A stretch of DNA of 64,000 nt from GCA-958296115 sp965222445 (GTDB lineage Bacteria > Chloroflexota > Dehalococcoidia > Lucifugimonadales > CAJWER01): contig CBDCTY010000001.1 in assembly GCA_965222445.1 (NCBI GenBank), positions 434,001-498,000 of the forward strand. Reading direction: 5' to 3'. The notes under the pieces are model-generated. The model saw only the letters and a list, made by a program, of their open reading frames with translations, did not search any database and had not been told where the DNA came from. Shown here piece after piece: positions 1-8,543 of this stretch; position 1 is the first letter of the stretch; each line of letters opens with the position of its first letter. The position numbers and the translations under genes are program-made.

Positions 1-767
1 CGCAGGACCGGATCGCCGATGGCGTATCTGAAACCCGCCTCCACGTCGCCGGTCATTCCGCGGCCGGACCTGCTGCTGACCTCTCTGCCTACATTCATCG
101 GCACGACCGACAAGACGGTCGCCACGTAGATGGCCCCCACCAGGTAGAAGACCCCTGACGTGTCTATGTAGATGATCAGGAACCCGGCTGCCGCCGGTCC
201 GAATATGCGCGTCACGTTCATCGCCGAGTTCTGAAGGGCGATTCCGTTCATCAACCTGTCCTCGGGCACGATCTCCGAGACGAGCGCCTGCCTGCTCGGC
301 ATGTTGAGGGCCATAAGCGAGCCGTTGACGAGCCCTGCGACCATGATGTGCCAGAAGGCGATCAGGCCCGTCAGGTCGAGCGTCGCCACGATGAGCGTCA
401 CGACCGCGTTGGCCGCTTGCGCGAGGATCATCATCCGCCGTCTGGGAACCCTGTCCGCAAGCGCGCCCGCAACTACCGACACGAACATCATCGGCAGAGC
501 GAACGACATGGTCACGAGAGAGATTGCCAGGGGCGAGTCGTCCGTCAGCTTCAGGACCAGCCAGACCCGCGCCACCATCTGCATGTTCATGCCCATGAAC
601 GAGCCCAATGAACTCATCCACAGCCAACGGTAATCGGGAATGCTCAGCGACTCGAAGGTGTCCCCGCCGATCCCGAGGAGGCGCCTGGGGCGCTTGGCAG
701 GTACGACTGACGGTTCCGGGGCCGCTGTCTTCGCCGGTCGGGTCTGGCGGGGCGCTATGAGTGACAC
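1..767 (-). CDS. MFS transporter, partial (C-terminus beyond left edge)
   Basis: This is the first ~255 residues of a leftward gene that runs off the left edge. Reading from a GTG at 765-767 gives a hydrophilic ~30-residue leader rich in Pro and Arg, then hydrophobic segments typical of 12-TM major facilitator exporters of the EntS/MFS_3 kind. Recognisable stretches include SIPDYRWLWMSS before the first helix, GALADRVPRRRMM (the A-loop motif with its basic cluster, between helices 2 and 3) and LMALNMPSRQALVSEIVP. The role would be proton-driven efflux of a small molecule across the cytoplasmic membrane; the substrate cannot be read from the sequence. No strong ribosome binding site precedes the GTG, so the start is uncertain. 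The plus-strand ORFs here are shadows. Confidence 0.8.
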   Translation of the reverse strand, partial: MSLIAPRQTRPAKTAAPEPSVVPAKRPRRLLGIGGDTFESLSIPDYRWLWMSSLGSFMGMNMQMVARVWLVLKLTDDSPLAISLVTMSFALPMMFVSVVAGALADRVPRRRMMILAQAANAVVTLIVATLDLTGLIAFWHIMVAGLVNGSLMALNMPSRQALVSEIVPEDRLMNGIALQNSAMNVTRIFGPAAAGFLIIYIDTSGVFYLVGAIYVATVLSVVPMNVGREVSSRSGRGMTGDVEAGFRYAIGDPVL

Positions 768-860
768 GTAAAAAAGCGTACACCGATACTCGTAGGCCGG
801 TCAACGGCCGAGGGGCCGAGCCTGGCCGAGCCTTTTGTAGAGCTTCCCTTCTGGTCGCAG

Positions 861-889
861 TTGACGATGGAAGCGTATGTTCATATGCT
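861..889 (+). promoter_or_regulatory. candidate sigma-70-type promoter for the DUF6998-like gene
   Basis: TTGACG at 861-866 and TATGCT at 884-889 are separated by 17 bases and lie about 75 bases before the ATG at 964. Spacing and the -35 match are good; the -10 matches at four positions of six. This is a prediction only. Confidence 0.35.
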
Positions 890-963
890 ATTGTTGATTG
901 CCACCGTTGGCAGTACCTCGCCCGCTACCAAGAGGCTCCGCTTGACGATGTGAGGAGAAGAAC

Positions 964-1509
964 GTGATCGAGTACGACCAGCTGCACCAGCTTTCGTTGC
1001 TCGTCAAGCAACGCAACGCCGTCGATCAGGAAATCGCTGGCGTCTTGGACCGCCCCGCTCTCCCGGGACACTTCGGAGAATTCGTTGCCGCCCGAATCTT
1101 CCGAATCGCGCTGCTCGACTCCGCTTCGCACAAGGGCATCGACGGTCACTTCACCGACGGCCATCTCGTGGGAAGGTCAGTTGATGTCAAGTTCTACCCG
1201 AAGAATGAAGGGCTACTAGACATAAACCCCCGATTCCCCGCCGAATTCTACCTTGTGATCACAGGGCCAAGAACGCAGGCTGTGTCTTCACGCGGCAGAA
1301 CCAGGCCTTGGATCATCTCGTCGGTATTCCTGTTCGATGCTTCCGACCTCGTCGAACAACTGAATGAGCGAGGCGTCAAGATTGGTATCGCTACCAGCGT
1401 TGCACGACGCTTCTGGGACAAGGCCGAGATCTATCCGCGACCAAACAATCCTACGCTTAATCCAACGAAGGACCAGCGCTCGCTACTCCAAATGTTCGGG
1501 GCCGACTGA
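964..1509 (+). CDS. DUF6998-like protein, possible PD-(D/E)xK nuclease-fold
   Basis: This is a 181-residue soluble protein with no signal peptide. The pattern VKQRNAVDQEIAGVLDRPA (residues 14-32), GHFGEF (35-40), KGIDGHF (57-63) and VDVKFYPKNEGLLD (73-86) matches my memory of the DUF6998 family. The arrangement E39, D60, D74-x-K76 is what a PD-(D/E)xK nuclease core would need, so a restriction-like or repair nuclease is possible; that is inference. It is a lone gene between the divergent MFS gene and the convergent dehydrogenase, with its own candidate promoter. No methyltransferase or restriction partner is adjacent, so a complete defence system is not supported. Confidence 0.6.
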   Translation: MIEYDQLHQLSLLVKQRNAVDQEIAGVLDRPALPGHFGEFVAARIFRIALLDSASHKGIDGHFTDGHLVGRSVDVKFYPKNEGLLDINPRFPAEFYLVITGPRTQAVSSRGRTRPWIISSVFLFDASDLVEQLNERGVKIGIATSVARRFWDKAEIYPRPNNPTLNPTKDQRSLLQMFGAD

Positions 1510-1517
1510 GATTCGGT

Positions 1518-2561
1518 TCAAGCCGCAGGCCAGCGCTGCCGTATAACGGACCTCGCCCGTCCTAAGCTCCAGTCGACGACGACGCCCAGGATGCTGAGGT
1601 CGCCCTCGTCCAGGCGGCGGTACATCTCCGGCAGCTGGTGCCACGGGACACGGTGGGTGATCATGGGCTCGATCGCAAGCTGGCCGCTGCTCAGCATGTC
1701 AACGGTCAGTCTCACACAGTGGTCGCGGTCCCACCGCTGGCCGGGGTCTTCGTATCCGTAGGCCATCTTCAGCGTGATTCGCTGAGACAGGTACGGATGG
1801 CCCACCGGGTTGTAGTCCGGCCTGTCCGTGTGCCGGGCGATTACGACTACCCTTCCGCCCTGCCTCGATATGTCCATGCTGGTCCGGATAGCCTTCCAGG
1901 TCGACGCGGCCTCTATCACCATGTCGGCGCCCTCGCCGTCGAACGCCTCGTCGATCCTGGACTGGAACTCGGCGTCCGCCGGGCTGGCGACGGCGTTCGC
2001 CCCCATCGCCCTGGCCGCCTCCAGACGCCCGCCGTCCATGTCGATGCCAACCGTGCGAAACCCGAAGGCACGGCACCAAGCCACCGCCGACTGCCCGATC
2101 ACACCCAGGCCGACGACCGCCACATTCTCGCCCGGCGCTGGCTCTCCTGTCCTGAGCGCAATGTGCGCGACGCCCAGCAGGTTCAGCATTACAGCCTGCT
2201 CGGTGGGTATGCTGTCGGGCAGCTTGAGCACATCGGAAGCGCGAACGGCGGCGTACTCCTTGTGCGTCTCGCTCAGGAAGACACGCTCGCCAACCGAGAA
2301 ACCCTCGACATCAGCGCCCACCTCGACGATCTCCGCCACCATGGAGTAGCCGTTCTCTGTGGGCCCGTCGGGGAACGGCATCCCCCCGTGCAGCATGGCG
2401 CCCTCGTCGTCCACGGGGATCCAGCGGTACACCCGTATCTCGGTGCCCGTGCTGATCGCCGTCACGATCGCCTTGGCGAGCACGCCGTCGCGCGGGCACT
2501 CGGGAATCGAGACGTCCTCGAACTCGACCTGCCTCGGACCCGTTACGACAAGCCGCTTCAT
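1518..2561 (-). CDS. medium-chain zinc-type dehydrogenase (MDR family)
   Basis: This 347-residue protein has an N-terminal GroES-like half and a Rossmann NAD(P) domain marked by GLGVIG at 151-156. It resembles sorbitol/threonine-dehydrogenase relatives, but the usual catalytic zinc pattern (a Cys near 40 and a GHE around 65) is replaced by STGTE and NGYSMVAE, so zinc may be absent. A reduction or oxidation of an unknown alcohol or ketone is likely. The ATG at 2559-2561 overlaps the stop of the upstream MOSC gene as ATGA, so translation is probably coupled. The open frame continues upstream to 3059, but that extension is the MOSC gene in another frame. It is the last gene of the PhyH-MOSC-MDR operon. 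Confidence 0.85.
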   Translation of the reverse strand: MKRLVVTGPRQVEFEDVSIPECPRDGVLAKAIVTAISTGTEIRVYRWIPVDDEGAMLHGGMPFPDGPTENGYSMVAEIVEVGADVEGFSVGERVFLSETHKEYAAVRASDVLKLPDSIPTEQAVMLNLLGVAHIALRTGEPAPGENVAVVGLGVIGQSAVAWCRAFGFRTVGIDMDGGRLEAARAMGANAVASPADAEFQSRIDEAFDGEGADMVIEAASTWKAIRTSMDISRQGGRVVVIARHTDRPDYNPVGHPYLSQRITLKMAYGYEDPGQRWDRDHCVRLTVDMLSSGQLAIEPMITHRVPWHQLPEMYRRLDEGDLSILGVVVDWSLGRARSVIRQRWPAA

Positions 2562-2992
2562 ACCATCCTCACCTCGTCGCCGACGCGGACCGTCCCGCCG
2601 GTGACTATCGACGCGAGCTGCCCTCGCCTGTCCTGAAGCTTGCGCTGCAGGCCCGCGCGCATCTCGTCCATGCGCGCGCATGGCGTCGCGGGGCGCGAAA
2701 CCCTGACGACGACCTCCGACCCCAGCGCAACCTCCTGTCCCGGCTCCAGCGACCCCACGTCGAAACCCGATGTGGTGACCTGCTCCCTGACATCGCCCGG
2801 CTTCAGGCCGAGCTCCGCCAGCGTCTCCACGTCTACCATCAGCACCTGGTAGTCCTGCCTGCCCGGCTGATCGGAGGAGTGCCGGTCGCCCTCTATCCCG
2901 TACCCGGCGACGAAGCGGGCCTCCTCCAGGTTCTCGACCGGCGCGCGATGGGCCGGCGTGACGTGCAAAGATTCGGTGCGTCCTGTGGTCAT
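2558..2992 (-). CDS. MOSC domain protein
   Basis: This 144-residue protein consists of essentially one MOSC (molybdenum cofactor sulfurase C-terminal) domain. Family marks include YGIEGDRH (31-38), the central FDVGSLEPGQEVALG and the conserved cysteine C105 in PCARMDE. MOSC proteins bind or move sulfur for molybdenum cofactors or reduce N-hydroxylated compounds; here the domain stands alone without a Rieske or ferredoxin domain. A strong ribosome binding site (GGAGGAG) lies just before the ATG at 2990-2992. The gene sits 8 bases after the PhyH gene and overlaps the dehydrogenase by 4 bases, so the three are probably one transcript. An orphan molybdopterin hydroxylase subunit lies at 37.4 kb, but a link is speculation. 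Confidence 0.88.
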   Translation of the reverse strand: MTTGRTESLHVTPAHRAPVENLEEARFVAGYGIEGDRHSSDQPGRQDYQVLMVDVETLAELGLKPGDVREQVTTSGFDVGSLEPGQEVALGSEVVVRVSRPATPCARMDEMRAGLQRKLQDRRGQLASIVTGGTVRVGDEVRMV

Positions 2993-3000
2993 GTCTCCTC

Positions 3001-3798
3001 CTACCTAACCCAGTGGTGCAGCAGCGGCTTGGCCCCGTCGGGCAGCGTGTCGTACACATCCTGCGGCATCGGGAAGACGAGGTTTGCCTCGGGCTTACCC
3101 TCGTCGTCGACCATGTCCTCGCGTTCGGGCGTCCCAGGCACCAGCACGTTGACGTTGAGCCACCACGGCGCGTACCGGACCGTCAGCCCCGCCCGTACCT
3201 CGTCCGTATCGTTGGTGGGCACCGCGTGCCACATCCGGCTGTCGAATATCAGCACGCTGCCCGCGTCCCCGGTTGCCTGAATGCGGCTCGGGTGGGCAGA
3301 CAGATTGTCATCCCCGTAGACCGAGCTCCAGTTGTTCGCGATGCGATGGCTTCCCGGCACCAGCCACGTGCCGCCGTTCTCCTCCGTGAAGGGCGAGAGC
3401 ATGAATATCACCGTCAGCAGCATCGGAGTGTCGGGATAGGGCGCCTCGATGATGGCAGCGTGCTTCTGATTGAACGGCCAGTCGGAGTGCCACCCTTGGG
3501 GATTGCTGCCCGGATGCCGCACTACGGGCGTCGACACCGTAATCTTCACGTGCCTGCCCCACAACCCCTCGGCAACGCCCACTATCCGCCGGTCGCTCAC
3601 GTACGGCGCCAGAGCCTGGTTGACGGTGAAGAAGCTGCCCGCGACCCGGCGCTTCCACTCCGCTGAGGCCGACTCAGCTTTCTCTATCGTCGCAAGGACG
3701 CTCTCCCTGACTCCCGCCACCTCGTCGTCCGGTATGATCCCGCCGACGACCGCCCATCCGTCTTCCTTGACCCGCGTAACGGCCTGCTCGATACTCAT
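3001..3798 (-). CDS. phytanoyl-CoA dioxygenase family protein
   Basis: This 265-residue protein is of the Fe(II)/2-oxoglutarate-dependent PhyH family. The iron-binding triad is visible as H104-x-D106 in GWHSDW and H191 in MWHAVPTN, with R202 placed to bind 2-oxoglutarate. ENGGTWLVPGSH (140-151) is the usual conserved turn. Such enzymes hydroxylate diverse small molecules, and the substrate is unknown here. I chose the ATG at 3796-3798 because GGAGGT stands about seven bases before it; the longer open frame to 4038 runs into repeat-like intergenic DNA. First gene of an operon with MOSC and MDR dehydrogenase genes. A second family member lies at 45.7 kb. Confidence 0.9.
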   Translation of the reverse strand: MSIEQAVTRVKEDGWAVVGGIIPDDEVAGVRESVLATIEKAESASAEWKRRVAGSFFTVNQALAPYVSDRRIVGVAEGLWGRHVKITVSTPVVRHPGSNPQGWHSDWPFNQKHAAIIEAPYPDTPMLLTVIFMLSPFTEENGGTWLVPGSHRIANNWSSVYGDDNLSAHPSRIQATGDAGSVLIFDSRMWHAVPTNDTDEVRAGLTVRYAPWWLNVNVLVPGTPEREDMVDDEGKPEANLVFPMPQDVYDTLPDGAKPLLHHWVR

Positions 3799-3962
3799 AG
3801 CGCACCTCCAGCCGTGCGGAGCATACCACCCGCGAAGCCGCAAGTCATCCCGCGCGGCACCGGGTGTTGTTTTCGGAATTAGAGGGGGAGGGATGGGCCT
3901 CTTCCCCCGAGGAGACCTTTGCACAACCGTCATGGCTATGAAAATGAACTGCACGCCCCCAC

Positions 3963-4011
3963 ACCGTCGTTCCCGCGCAGAGCCTGCCCCCGTGCAGTCG
4001 GGGGCGGGAAC
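3963..4011 (+). repeat. 49-bp dispersed repeat, copy 1
   Basis: 44 of 49 bases are identical to 24305-24353. The element begins ACCGTCGTTCCCGCGCAGAG and ends in TCGGGGGCGGGAAC, so its ends (TTCCCGC / GCGGGAA) are inverted. The layout resembles the ATTCCC...GGGAAT type of short intergenic palindromes known from several bacterial genomes. Confidence 0.75.
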
Positions 4012-4186
4012 CCATCCCCGGTCGCTGCCACCGATCATGTGGCAACGGAGAATCCCGCGCCCATTCTCATACCCTTATGTGGCCTCCGCAAGGCCATAGT
4101 GATTCCGGCGGAAAGCTTGCCCCGTACCCCGATACGGGGCCGCAGTCCAAGCCCTGAATAAGGGAACCAGCTTGCAGAAGCCGGCG

Positions 4187-4235
4187 TTTCACCCTCATCC
4201 CAACCCTATCCCGTCAATGGAGAGGGGGTTACGCA
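4187..4235 (+). repeat. 49-bp dispersed repeat, inverted copy at 39.6 kb
   Basis: 45 of 49 bases match the reverse complement of 39622-39670. It reads TTTCACCCTCATCCCAACCC at the start and GAGGGGGTTACGCA at the end. The inner part contains a CCCTATCCC/GGAGAGGG near-palindrome. Both copies lie between genes. Confidence 0.8.
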
Positions 4236-4423
4236 AAGGTCTCCCCAGGGGGAAGATTGAGCCTGCCCTGAGCCTGTCGAAGGGATGGGGGCTCTCGGCT
4301 TGACGAAGAGGAGACCCGTCTATACCCCATGAAGTCACTAATCCGGCTTCGGGCGAATGACACGGCGTCGCGCCGGGGTTATACTCGGAGCCATTCACCA
4401 CACGAACCTTGGGAGGTGCCCCT

Positions 4424-5416
4424 ATGGGCCGCAATCTGGCATCCGCTAGAGCAATGACGGAAGCTGCCAAGGCGTTCCTGCCCGTCCTTTCGCCCGAGCT
4501 GAGAGCGTCGGCGGCCTTCGACTTCGACTCGAAGGAGCGGCACACGTGGCACTACATCCCGAAGGTCAGGGGCGGTGTCATGCGCGGGCGTCTGGAGGCG
4601 GCCCAGCTGGATGCGGCCGACAGGCTGATGGCCTCAGGGTTGAGCCATATCGGCTTCGAGAAGGCGAAGGCGATTATCGCCCACGAGAGCATCCTGGACA
4701 GGATCGAAGAGGTGAAGGGAGGGACGCGGTTCGACCGGAGTCCCGGCCGCTACTACCATGCGCTGTTCGGAGACCCTTCCGGGGTCGCTCCCTGGGGCTG
4801 GCGCGCCGAGGGCCACCACCTCTCGCTCAACTACACCATCGTCGACGGCGGCACGGTGGCATCCACGCCGTCCTTCTTCGGCGCGAACCCCGCAGAAGTC
4901 AAGAGCGGGGCCGAGAAGGGGCTGCGGATACTGAAGGACGAGGAGGACACGGCTAGGGAGCTCCTGCTGAGCCTCGACGACCAGCAGCAAGCGACGGCCA
5001 ACATCTACCCGGTTACGCCCTCCGACATCATCTCGCGGTCCAGCCCACGTGTCGAGGTCGGGCGGCAGGCCGGACTGCCCGCCGAGTCCATGACTGGCGA
5101 CCAGCGCGCGATACTGATGCGGCTCATCAGGCTCCATGTCGACAAGCATGCCGAGGACCTGGCCGCCAACGCGATGGCCAGGATCGAGGCGGGGGGCATC
5201 GGCGGGATTCACTTCGCCTGGGCCGGGTCGAAGCGCCGGGGCCAGCCCCACTACTACCGGCTCCACGGCCCGACATTCTTCGTCGAGTACGACAACATCC
5301 AGGACATGGCCAACCACATCCACTCGGTCTGGCGCGACGTCGAGCACGACTTCGGATTCGACCTGCTCAAGGCCCACTACGAGCAGCACCACGCGCCGTC
5401 CGCAGCAGGGTCGTAG
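4424..5416 (+). CDS. DUF3500 domain protein
   Basis: This 330-residue soluble protein resembles the DUF3500 family across nearly its whole length. Recognisable parts are HTWHYIPKVRGGV near residue 38, RYYHALFGDPS, GWRAEGHHLSLNYTIVDG, TPSFFGANPAEV and the C-terminal HYYRLHGPTFFVEYDN followed by HIHSVWRD. The biochemical role of the family is not known to me. GGGAGGT at 4411-4417 is correctly spaced for the ATG at 4424; a TTG at 4409 in the same frame lies at the edge of the ribosome binding site and is not needed. The next gene, a dehydrogenase, begins 51 bases downstream on the same strand and is probably co-transcribed. Confidence 0.85.
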   Translation: MGRNLASARAMTEAAKAFLPVLSPELRASAAFDFDSKERHTWHYIPKVRGGVMRGRLEAAQLDAADRLMASGLSHIGFEKAKAIIAHESILDRIEEVKGGTRFDRSPGRYYHALFGDPSGVAPWGWRAEGHHLSLNYTIVDGGTVASTPSFFGANPAEVKSGAEKGLRILKDEEDTARELLLSLDDQQQATANIYPVTPSDIISRSSPRVEVGRQAGLPAESMTGDQRAILMRLIRLHVDKHAEDLAANAMARIEAGGIGGIHFAWAGSKRRGQPHYYRLHGPTFFVEYDNIQDMANHIHSVWRDVEHDFGFDLLKAHYEQHHAPSAAGS

Positions 5417-5467
5417 GCCGACGCCTGGTGATGGACCGCGCCGGCGGTCCTGGGAGGACGTGGAGAG

Positions 5468-6427
5468 ATGCTGAGGCTCGAGAAGCTCGCCGGATTCGGC
5501 AACGTGCGCATGGTGGAGGCGGACCTGCCTGAGCCGGGCGACGGCGAGGCCCTGGTCCGCGTCCATCGCAGTCTCATCAGCCGTGGGTCCGAGCTGTTCC
5601 GGCGCTACGTCCTCGAGGAGCCGGTCCCCCCGTTCATGATGGGGTATTCGGACGCGGGCGAGGTCGTCGAGTCCGGGCCGGGGCTGGAGGATGTGCAGCC
5701 GGGAGACCGTGTCTTCGTGGGAGGCCCCCACGCACAGTATGTGACCGGGCAACCTCGCCGACTCCCCGATTCCATCTCATACGACAGGGCCCCGTTCATA
5801 GCGCTGGCTACCAGCGCCGTGGCCTGGGCCCGGACGACCCCCGTGGAGCCAGGCGATAATGTCGTCGTGCTCGGCCAGGGGATTGTAGGTAATCTCTACA
5901 GCCAGGCTGTGCGAGAACGCCTCCCCGGGCAAGTCATCACCGTGGACACGCTCAGCCTGCGCATTGCAGCGTCGGTGCAGAGCGGCGCTGACATAGTGGT
6001 GGACGCGTCCGAGGCCAACCCGGTCAAGGAGGTGCTCCGCCTGACCGGCGGACGCGGCGCGGACGTTGTTGTTGACTGCGTCGGCGGGCCGGCAGGTGTG
6101 GAGTCCTTTGCACAAGCCCAGCGCATGCTCAAACGGGACGGCGTGATTCACCTGATCGCCGCCTATCAGGGCGGTCCAAGGCCCGGCGCGGGGATACTGC
6201 CCCTGGACTCGAACATCATGATGGACAAGATGCTCGTCTCGGGTATCCGGACCGCGGAGCCGAGGAGCTACCACCAGGACTCGGCAATCCAGATGATCGA
6301 GGACGGGAGGATCGCCGTCGACCATCTCGTGACACATCGCCTGCCTTGGCAACAGACCCCGGACGCCTACCACCTACTCTACAGTAATCCCGGCGAAGCT
6401 CTAGCCGTGATCCTGGAGTGGGCATGA
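5468..6427 (+). CDS. zinc-binding-type alcohol dehydrogenase family protein
   Basis: This 319-residue MDR-family oxidoreductase has its N-terminal GroES-like half through about residue 120 and its Rossmann half with GQGIVG at 136-141. The segment SLISRGSE (35-42) followed by MGYSDAGEV (58-66) lacks the usual Cys and GHE zinc ligands, as in the bi-domain-type subgroup, so catalysis probably does not use zinc. A purine-rich GGAGGACGTGGAGAG stretch precedes the ATG. It probably forms a two-gene operon with the DUF3500 gene, which suggests a shared substrate that I cannot name. Confidence 0.83.
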   Translation: MLRLEKLAGFGNVRMVEADLPEPGDGEALVRVHRSLISRGSELFRRYVLEEPVPPFMMGYSDAGEVVESGPGLEDVQPGDRVFVGGPHAQYVTGQPRRLPDSISYDRAPFIALATSAVAWARTTPVEPGDNVVVLGQGIVGNLYSQAVRERLPGQVITVDTLSLRIAASVQSGADIVVDASEANPVKEVLRLTGGRGADVVVDCVGGPAGVESFAQAQRMLKRDGVIHLIAAYQGGPRPGAGILPLDSNIMMDKMLVSGIRTAEPRSYHQDSAIQMIEDGRIAVDHLVTHRLPWQQTPDAYHLLYSNPGEALAVILEWA

Positions 6428-6448
6428 CCGCGTGATGGCTTCTTGGCC

Positions 6449-6503
6449 CAGTGCATTCTCCGGGCTTCCGCTGGATTGGCTGGGTGTCGTCGTCGGAGGC
6501 CAT
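6449..6503 (-). pseudogene. 55-bp relic of a TolB-like propeller gene
   Basis: This short stretch matches 11652-11709 inside the TolB-like lipoprotein gene and on the same strand. Both encode a peptide of the form MASD.D.QPIQRKPGE. The similarity stops at both ends and the surrounding DNA (6428-6611) has no gene. It is best read as the remnant of a deleted or partly duplicated paralogue. Confidence 0.6.
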
Positions 6504-6611
6504 CGTCCTGGGGTCCTGGGTGGTTGCCGCCTTGAAACGAGCGTGCGCACCCCACCAGTTGGCCTAGTCGAGGCTGTGCCGGAAAGGAGGATGCCATGAC
6601 CAATCTGCAGA

Positions 6612-8250
6612 TTACGAACACCACTCGATGGGTGTCAGTTGATCGGGGCGTTTAGGGAGTCTTATCTCGATGCCTTCGATGTTGGCGCCATTAACGACTA
6701 TCTTAACAGCCTGGCTGCGGTTGGTCGTAATGCTGTCGGAGCTGTCGTACCAGCCGACGAAACTGCATTCGCCGCTGATAGCATAAACATCCAGTGTGAA
6801 GGAACCGTCAGGCACTCGTATATCAAAGGCACCATCCGCCCCCGTATCGTCGTATCCGCTTTGCGCTGCTTCCCCTTGCCAAGCCCATATTCCCACACCT
6901 TCCAAAGGCTCTCCACTAGGACCAATCACGGTGCCTCTAATTCTGAACTTCTTATTGATGTCAATGGTTGCATGGCAGGAAGCTGAAACAGTAACGTCGC
7001 CAAATGTCTCCTGGATTAGACCGGCAAGCACCGGGTCGTATGCCTCCAACTTGGCGCGTGTGTTAATTTCATTGTGAATCGGCCCGGGCGGATCGTTCAG
7101 TCCGAACCAGGACTGCACGCCTTCCGCCCAATACTCGTCTGGGTTCTCGCCGGCGTAGGTGTTCTCCCAGAGCCCGGCGGCCAATGCGTTTTCATAGGCC
7201 TCTTCGAGCCTGCTGCGAAACTCCTTGCCTCCAGACTGCCGCTCGACACCCATGGTGAGCACCCCATGGGCGAATTCGTGGACGAATATATCCTCGTAAG
7301 GGAAGACGTCACTTCCGTAGCACAGAAGGTTCTCTTCCGCTATCGCCACTACAGGCCGGGCATCTGTCGGTCCGACACCGCCTCCACGATGCCGTTCGTC
7401 CCAGTTTACGTCCGGCCAAACTTCATTAAGGTCACCGAGCTCCGGAATGTCCGTGAGGACTGAGCCCGCCGCCATGATTGCCACTCGAATATCCTGAGCG
7501 GCAATCGTTGACCGGAGGTCTGCCCGAACTCTGAGCATTTCGTCAATAATGTCACGAGCCCTGAATAGCGCAGCGTCAGTCACTTGTGAAGAGGCGACGA
7601 TCGGGAGTCCGTCGGCATCCACGTACTTCTCGTAGAACGGATCCAGCCCGAGAGCCGCGGGTGGGCCAGCTGATTCCAAAGAAACTACGATGGGTGTCAG
7701 TGTGGCTTTCGGTGTAGCCGTGGGCACGGGCGTAATCGTCGCCGTGGCTGTTGGTGTATGCGTCGCCGCGGCTGTCGGTGTATGCGTCGCCGTGGCTGTC
7801 GGTGTATGCGTCGCCGTGGCTGTCGGTGTAGCCGTGGGCACGGGCGTAGGAGTAATCGTCGCCGTGGCTGTTGGTGTATGCGTCGCCGCGGCTGTCGGTG
7901 TATGCGTCGCCGTGGCTGTTGGTGTAGCCGGGGGTGCGGGCGTAGGAGTGATCGTTGCTGTAGGGGTAGGCGTCGGTGTCGGTATGGGTGTCGGAGTAGC
8001 TGTTGGAGTCGGAGTAGTCGTGACTGTGGGCGTATGTGTCGGTGTATCCGTGGGTGTAGCCGTGGGCGTGCGTATGGCAGTTCGGAGTCCGAGTGATCGT
8101 GGGGGCGAGTGTTGGTGTGTGAGTGGCTGTGGGAGCCATGGTCGGACTTGGCGTGGGCGTCGGGCGGTCGCTACAGGCGTTTAGAACGACGGCGATAGTC
8201 AGGGCTATCAGTATTGCCAGACAGCGGGAACGAAGAGTAGATACGGTCAT
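6612..8250 (-). CDS. frameshifted lipoprotein metallopeptidase with Thr/Pro repeat linker
   Basis: The gene is split over two frames. The first (ATG at 8248-8250) encodes a lipoprotein signal ending in VVLNACSD and a Thr/Pro linker. At about 8091-8092 an extra base (TT on the plus strand) shifts it into nonsense. Removing one base continues the linker (TPTATPT-like) into the second frame, which is open to 6612. The second part carries HEFAH at 7266-7280 with a downstream WAEG glutamate, as in zinc gluzincin-like peptidases, and a C-terminal carboxypeptidase-regulatory-like beta domain (RGTVIGPSGEPLEGV). The mature protein would sit on the cell surface. The break may be an assembly error, a real null mutation or a slippage switch in the repeat tract. 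Confidence 0.65.
7719..7930 (-). repeat. 24-bp tandem repeats coding a Thr/Pro-rich linker
   Basis: Units of the form GGTGTATGCGTCGCCG(C/T)GGC followed by TGTC or TGTT (plus strand) repeat head to tail. A larger block of about 80-90 bases containing three such units occurs twice (about 7719-7800 and 7832-7920). On the minus strand each unit encodes an eight-residue THTPTATA-like piece of the linker between the lipoprotein anchor and the peptidase domain. Confidence 0.85.
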
Positions 8251-8287
8251 TCTCAGCTCATCCACCTATCTGATCCTCCACTCGACT

Positions 8288-8533
8288 TCACCACCTTGGC
8301 AATCTGTCCTCGGACAACGCATCCAAGATGCTGACCGGCAACTTCAACGGGGGTTCTTCAAGGATAGCCGCGGCACGCCCGCTGCCGGGTCGCAAGACCC
8401 CTTTAGCGATCAACTGCTCGCGAATTCCCAGATCACGCTCCAGAGCAGGAGGGACGAGCCTTGCGACGGGTGTGCCCCCATCGAGGATCTGGACCTCGCC
8501 TCCGCGCCGAGCCTCCCGCAGGTAACGGTTCAA
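8288..8533 (-). pseudogene. orphan Phd/YefM-type antitoxin remnant
   Basis: The frame encodes NRYLREARRGGEVQILDGG followed by TPVARLVPP, which matches the DNA-binding start of prevent-host-death antitoxins, then about 45 less conserved residues. Only a TTG is available as a start, and the expected first ~10 residues (a short strand and the RELK-type helix) are missing or altered; the frame is closed by a TGA shortly upstream. No toxin gene follows: the next DNA is the metallopeptidase lipoprotein. The left end of the IS1380-type element appears to begin about 10 bases upstream, so insertion of the element may have removed the 5' end. Confidence 0.5.
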
Positions 8534-8543
8534 GTTATCCGGG

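Larger units (their letters stand above)
3799..4423. other. long intergenic region made of short palindromic repeats
   Basis: No convincing gene is present in these 625 bases. The region holds a 49-base repeat at 3963-4011 (second copy at 24.3 kb), a CCCTTAT/ATAAGGG pair at about 4071 and 4158 bracketing a CCCCGTA...TACGGGG hairpin, a second 49-base repeat at 4187-4235 (inverted copy at 39.6 kb) and one copy of the CCTGAGCCTGTCGAAGG motif near 4266. It separates the divergent PhyH operon and the DUF3500 gene, so both promoters should lie here, but I cannot place them convincingly. Confidence 0.7.

Noticed and set aside
964..1509. Restriction-modification system around the DUF6998-like gene
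   Set aside because: No methyltransferase, specificity subunit or other defence gene is adjacent; only a nuclease-like residue pattern is present.
4634..5752. A 372-codon minus-strand open frame across the DUF3500 and dehydrogenase genes
   Set aside because: It spans two clear plus-strand genes and their gap, and its composition is typical of a GC-rich shadow.
7719..7930. Possible CRISPR array
   Set aside because: Repeats are contiguous, without unique spacers, and lie inside a coding frame. The 21-bp repeats at 30251-30379 were rejected for the same reason.
7690..8184. Plus-strand frames with Val/Gly/Ala or Arg/Cys repeats
   Set aside because: These are the other readings of the Thr/Pro linker repeats of the metallopeptidase lipoprotein.
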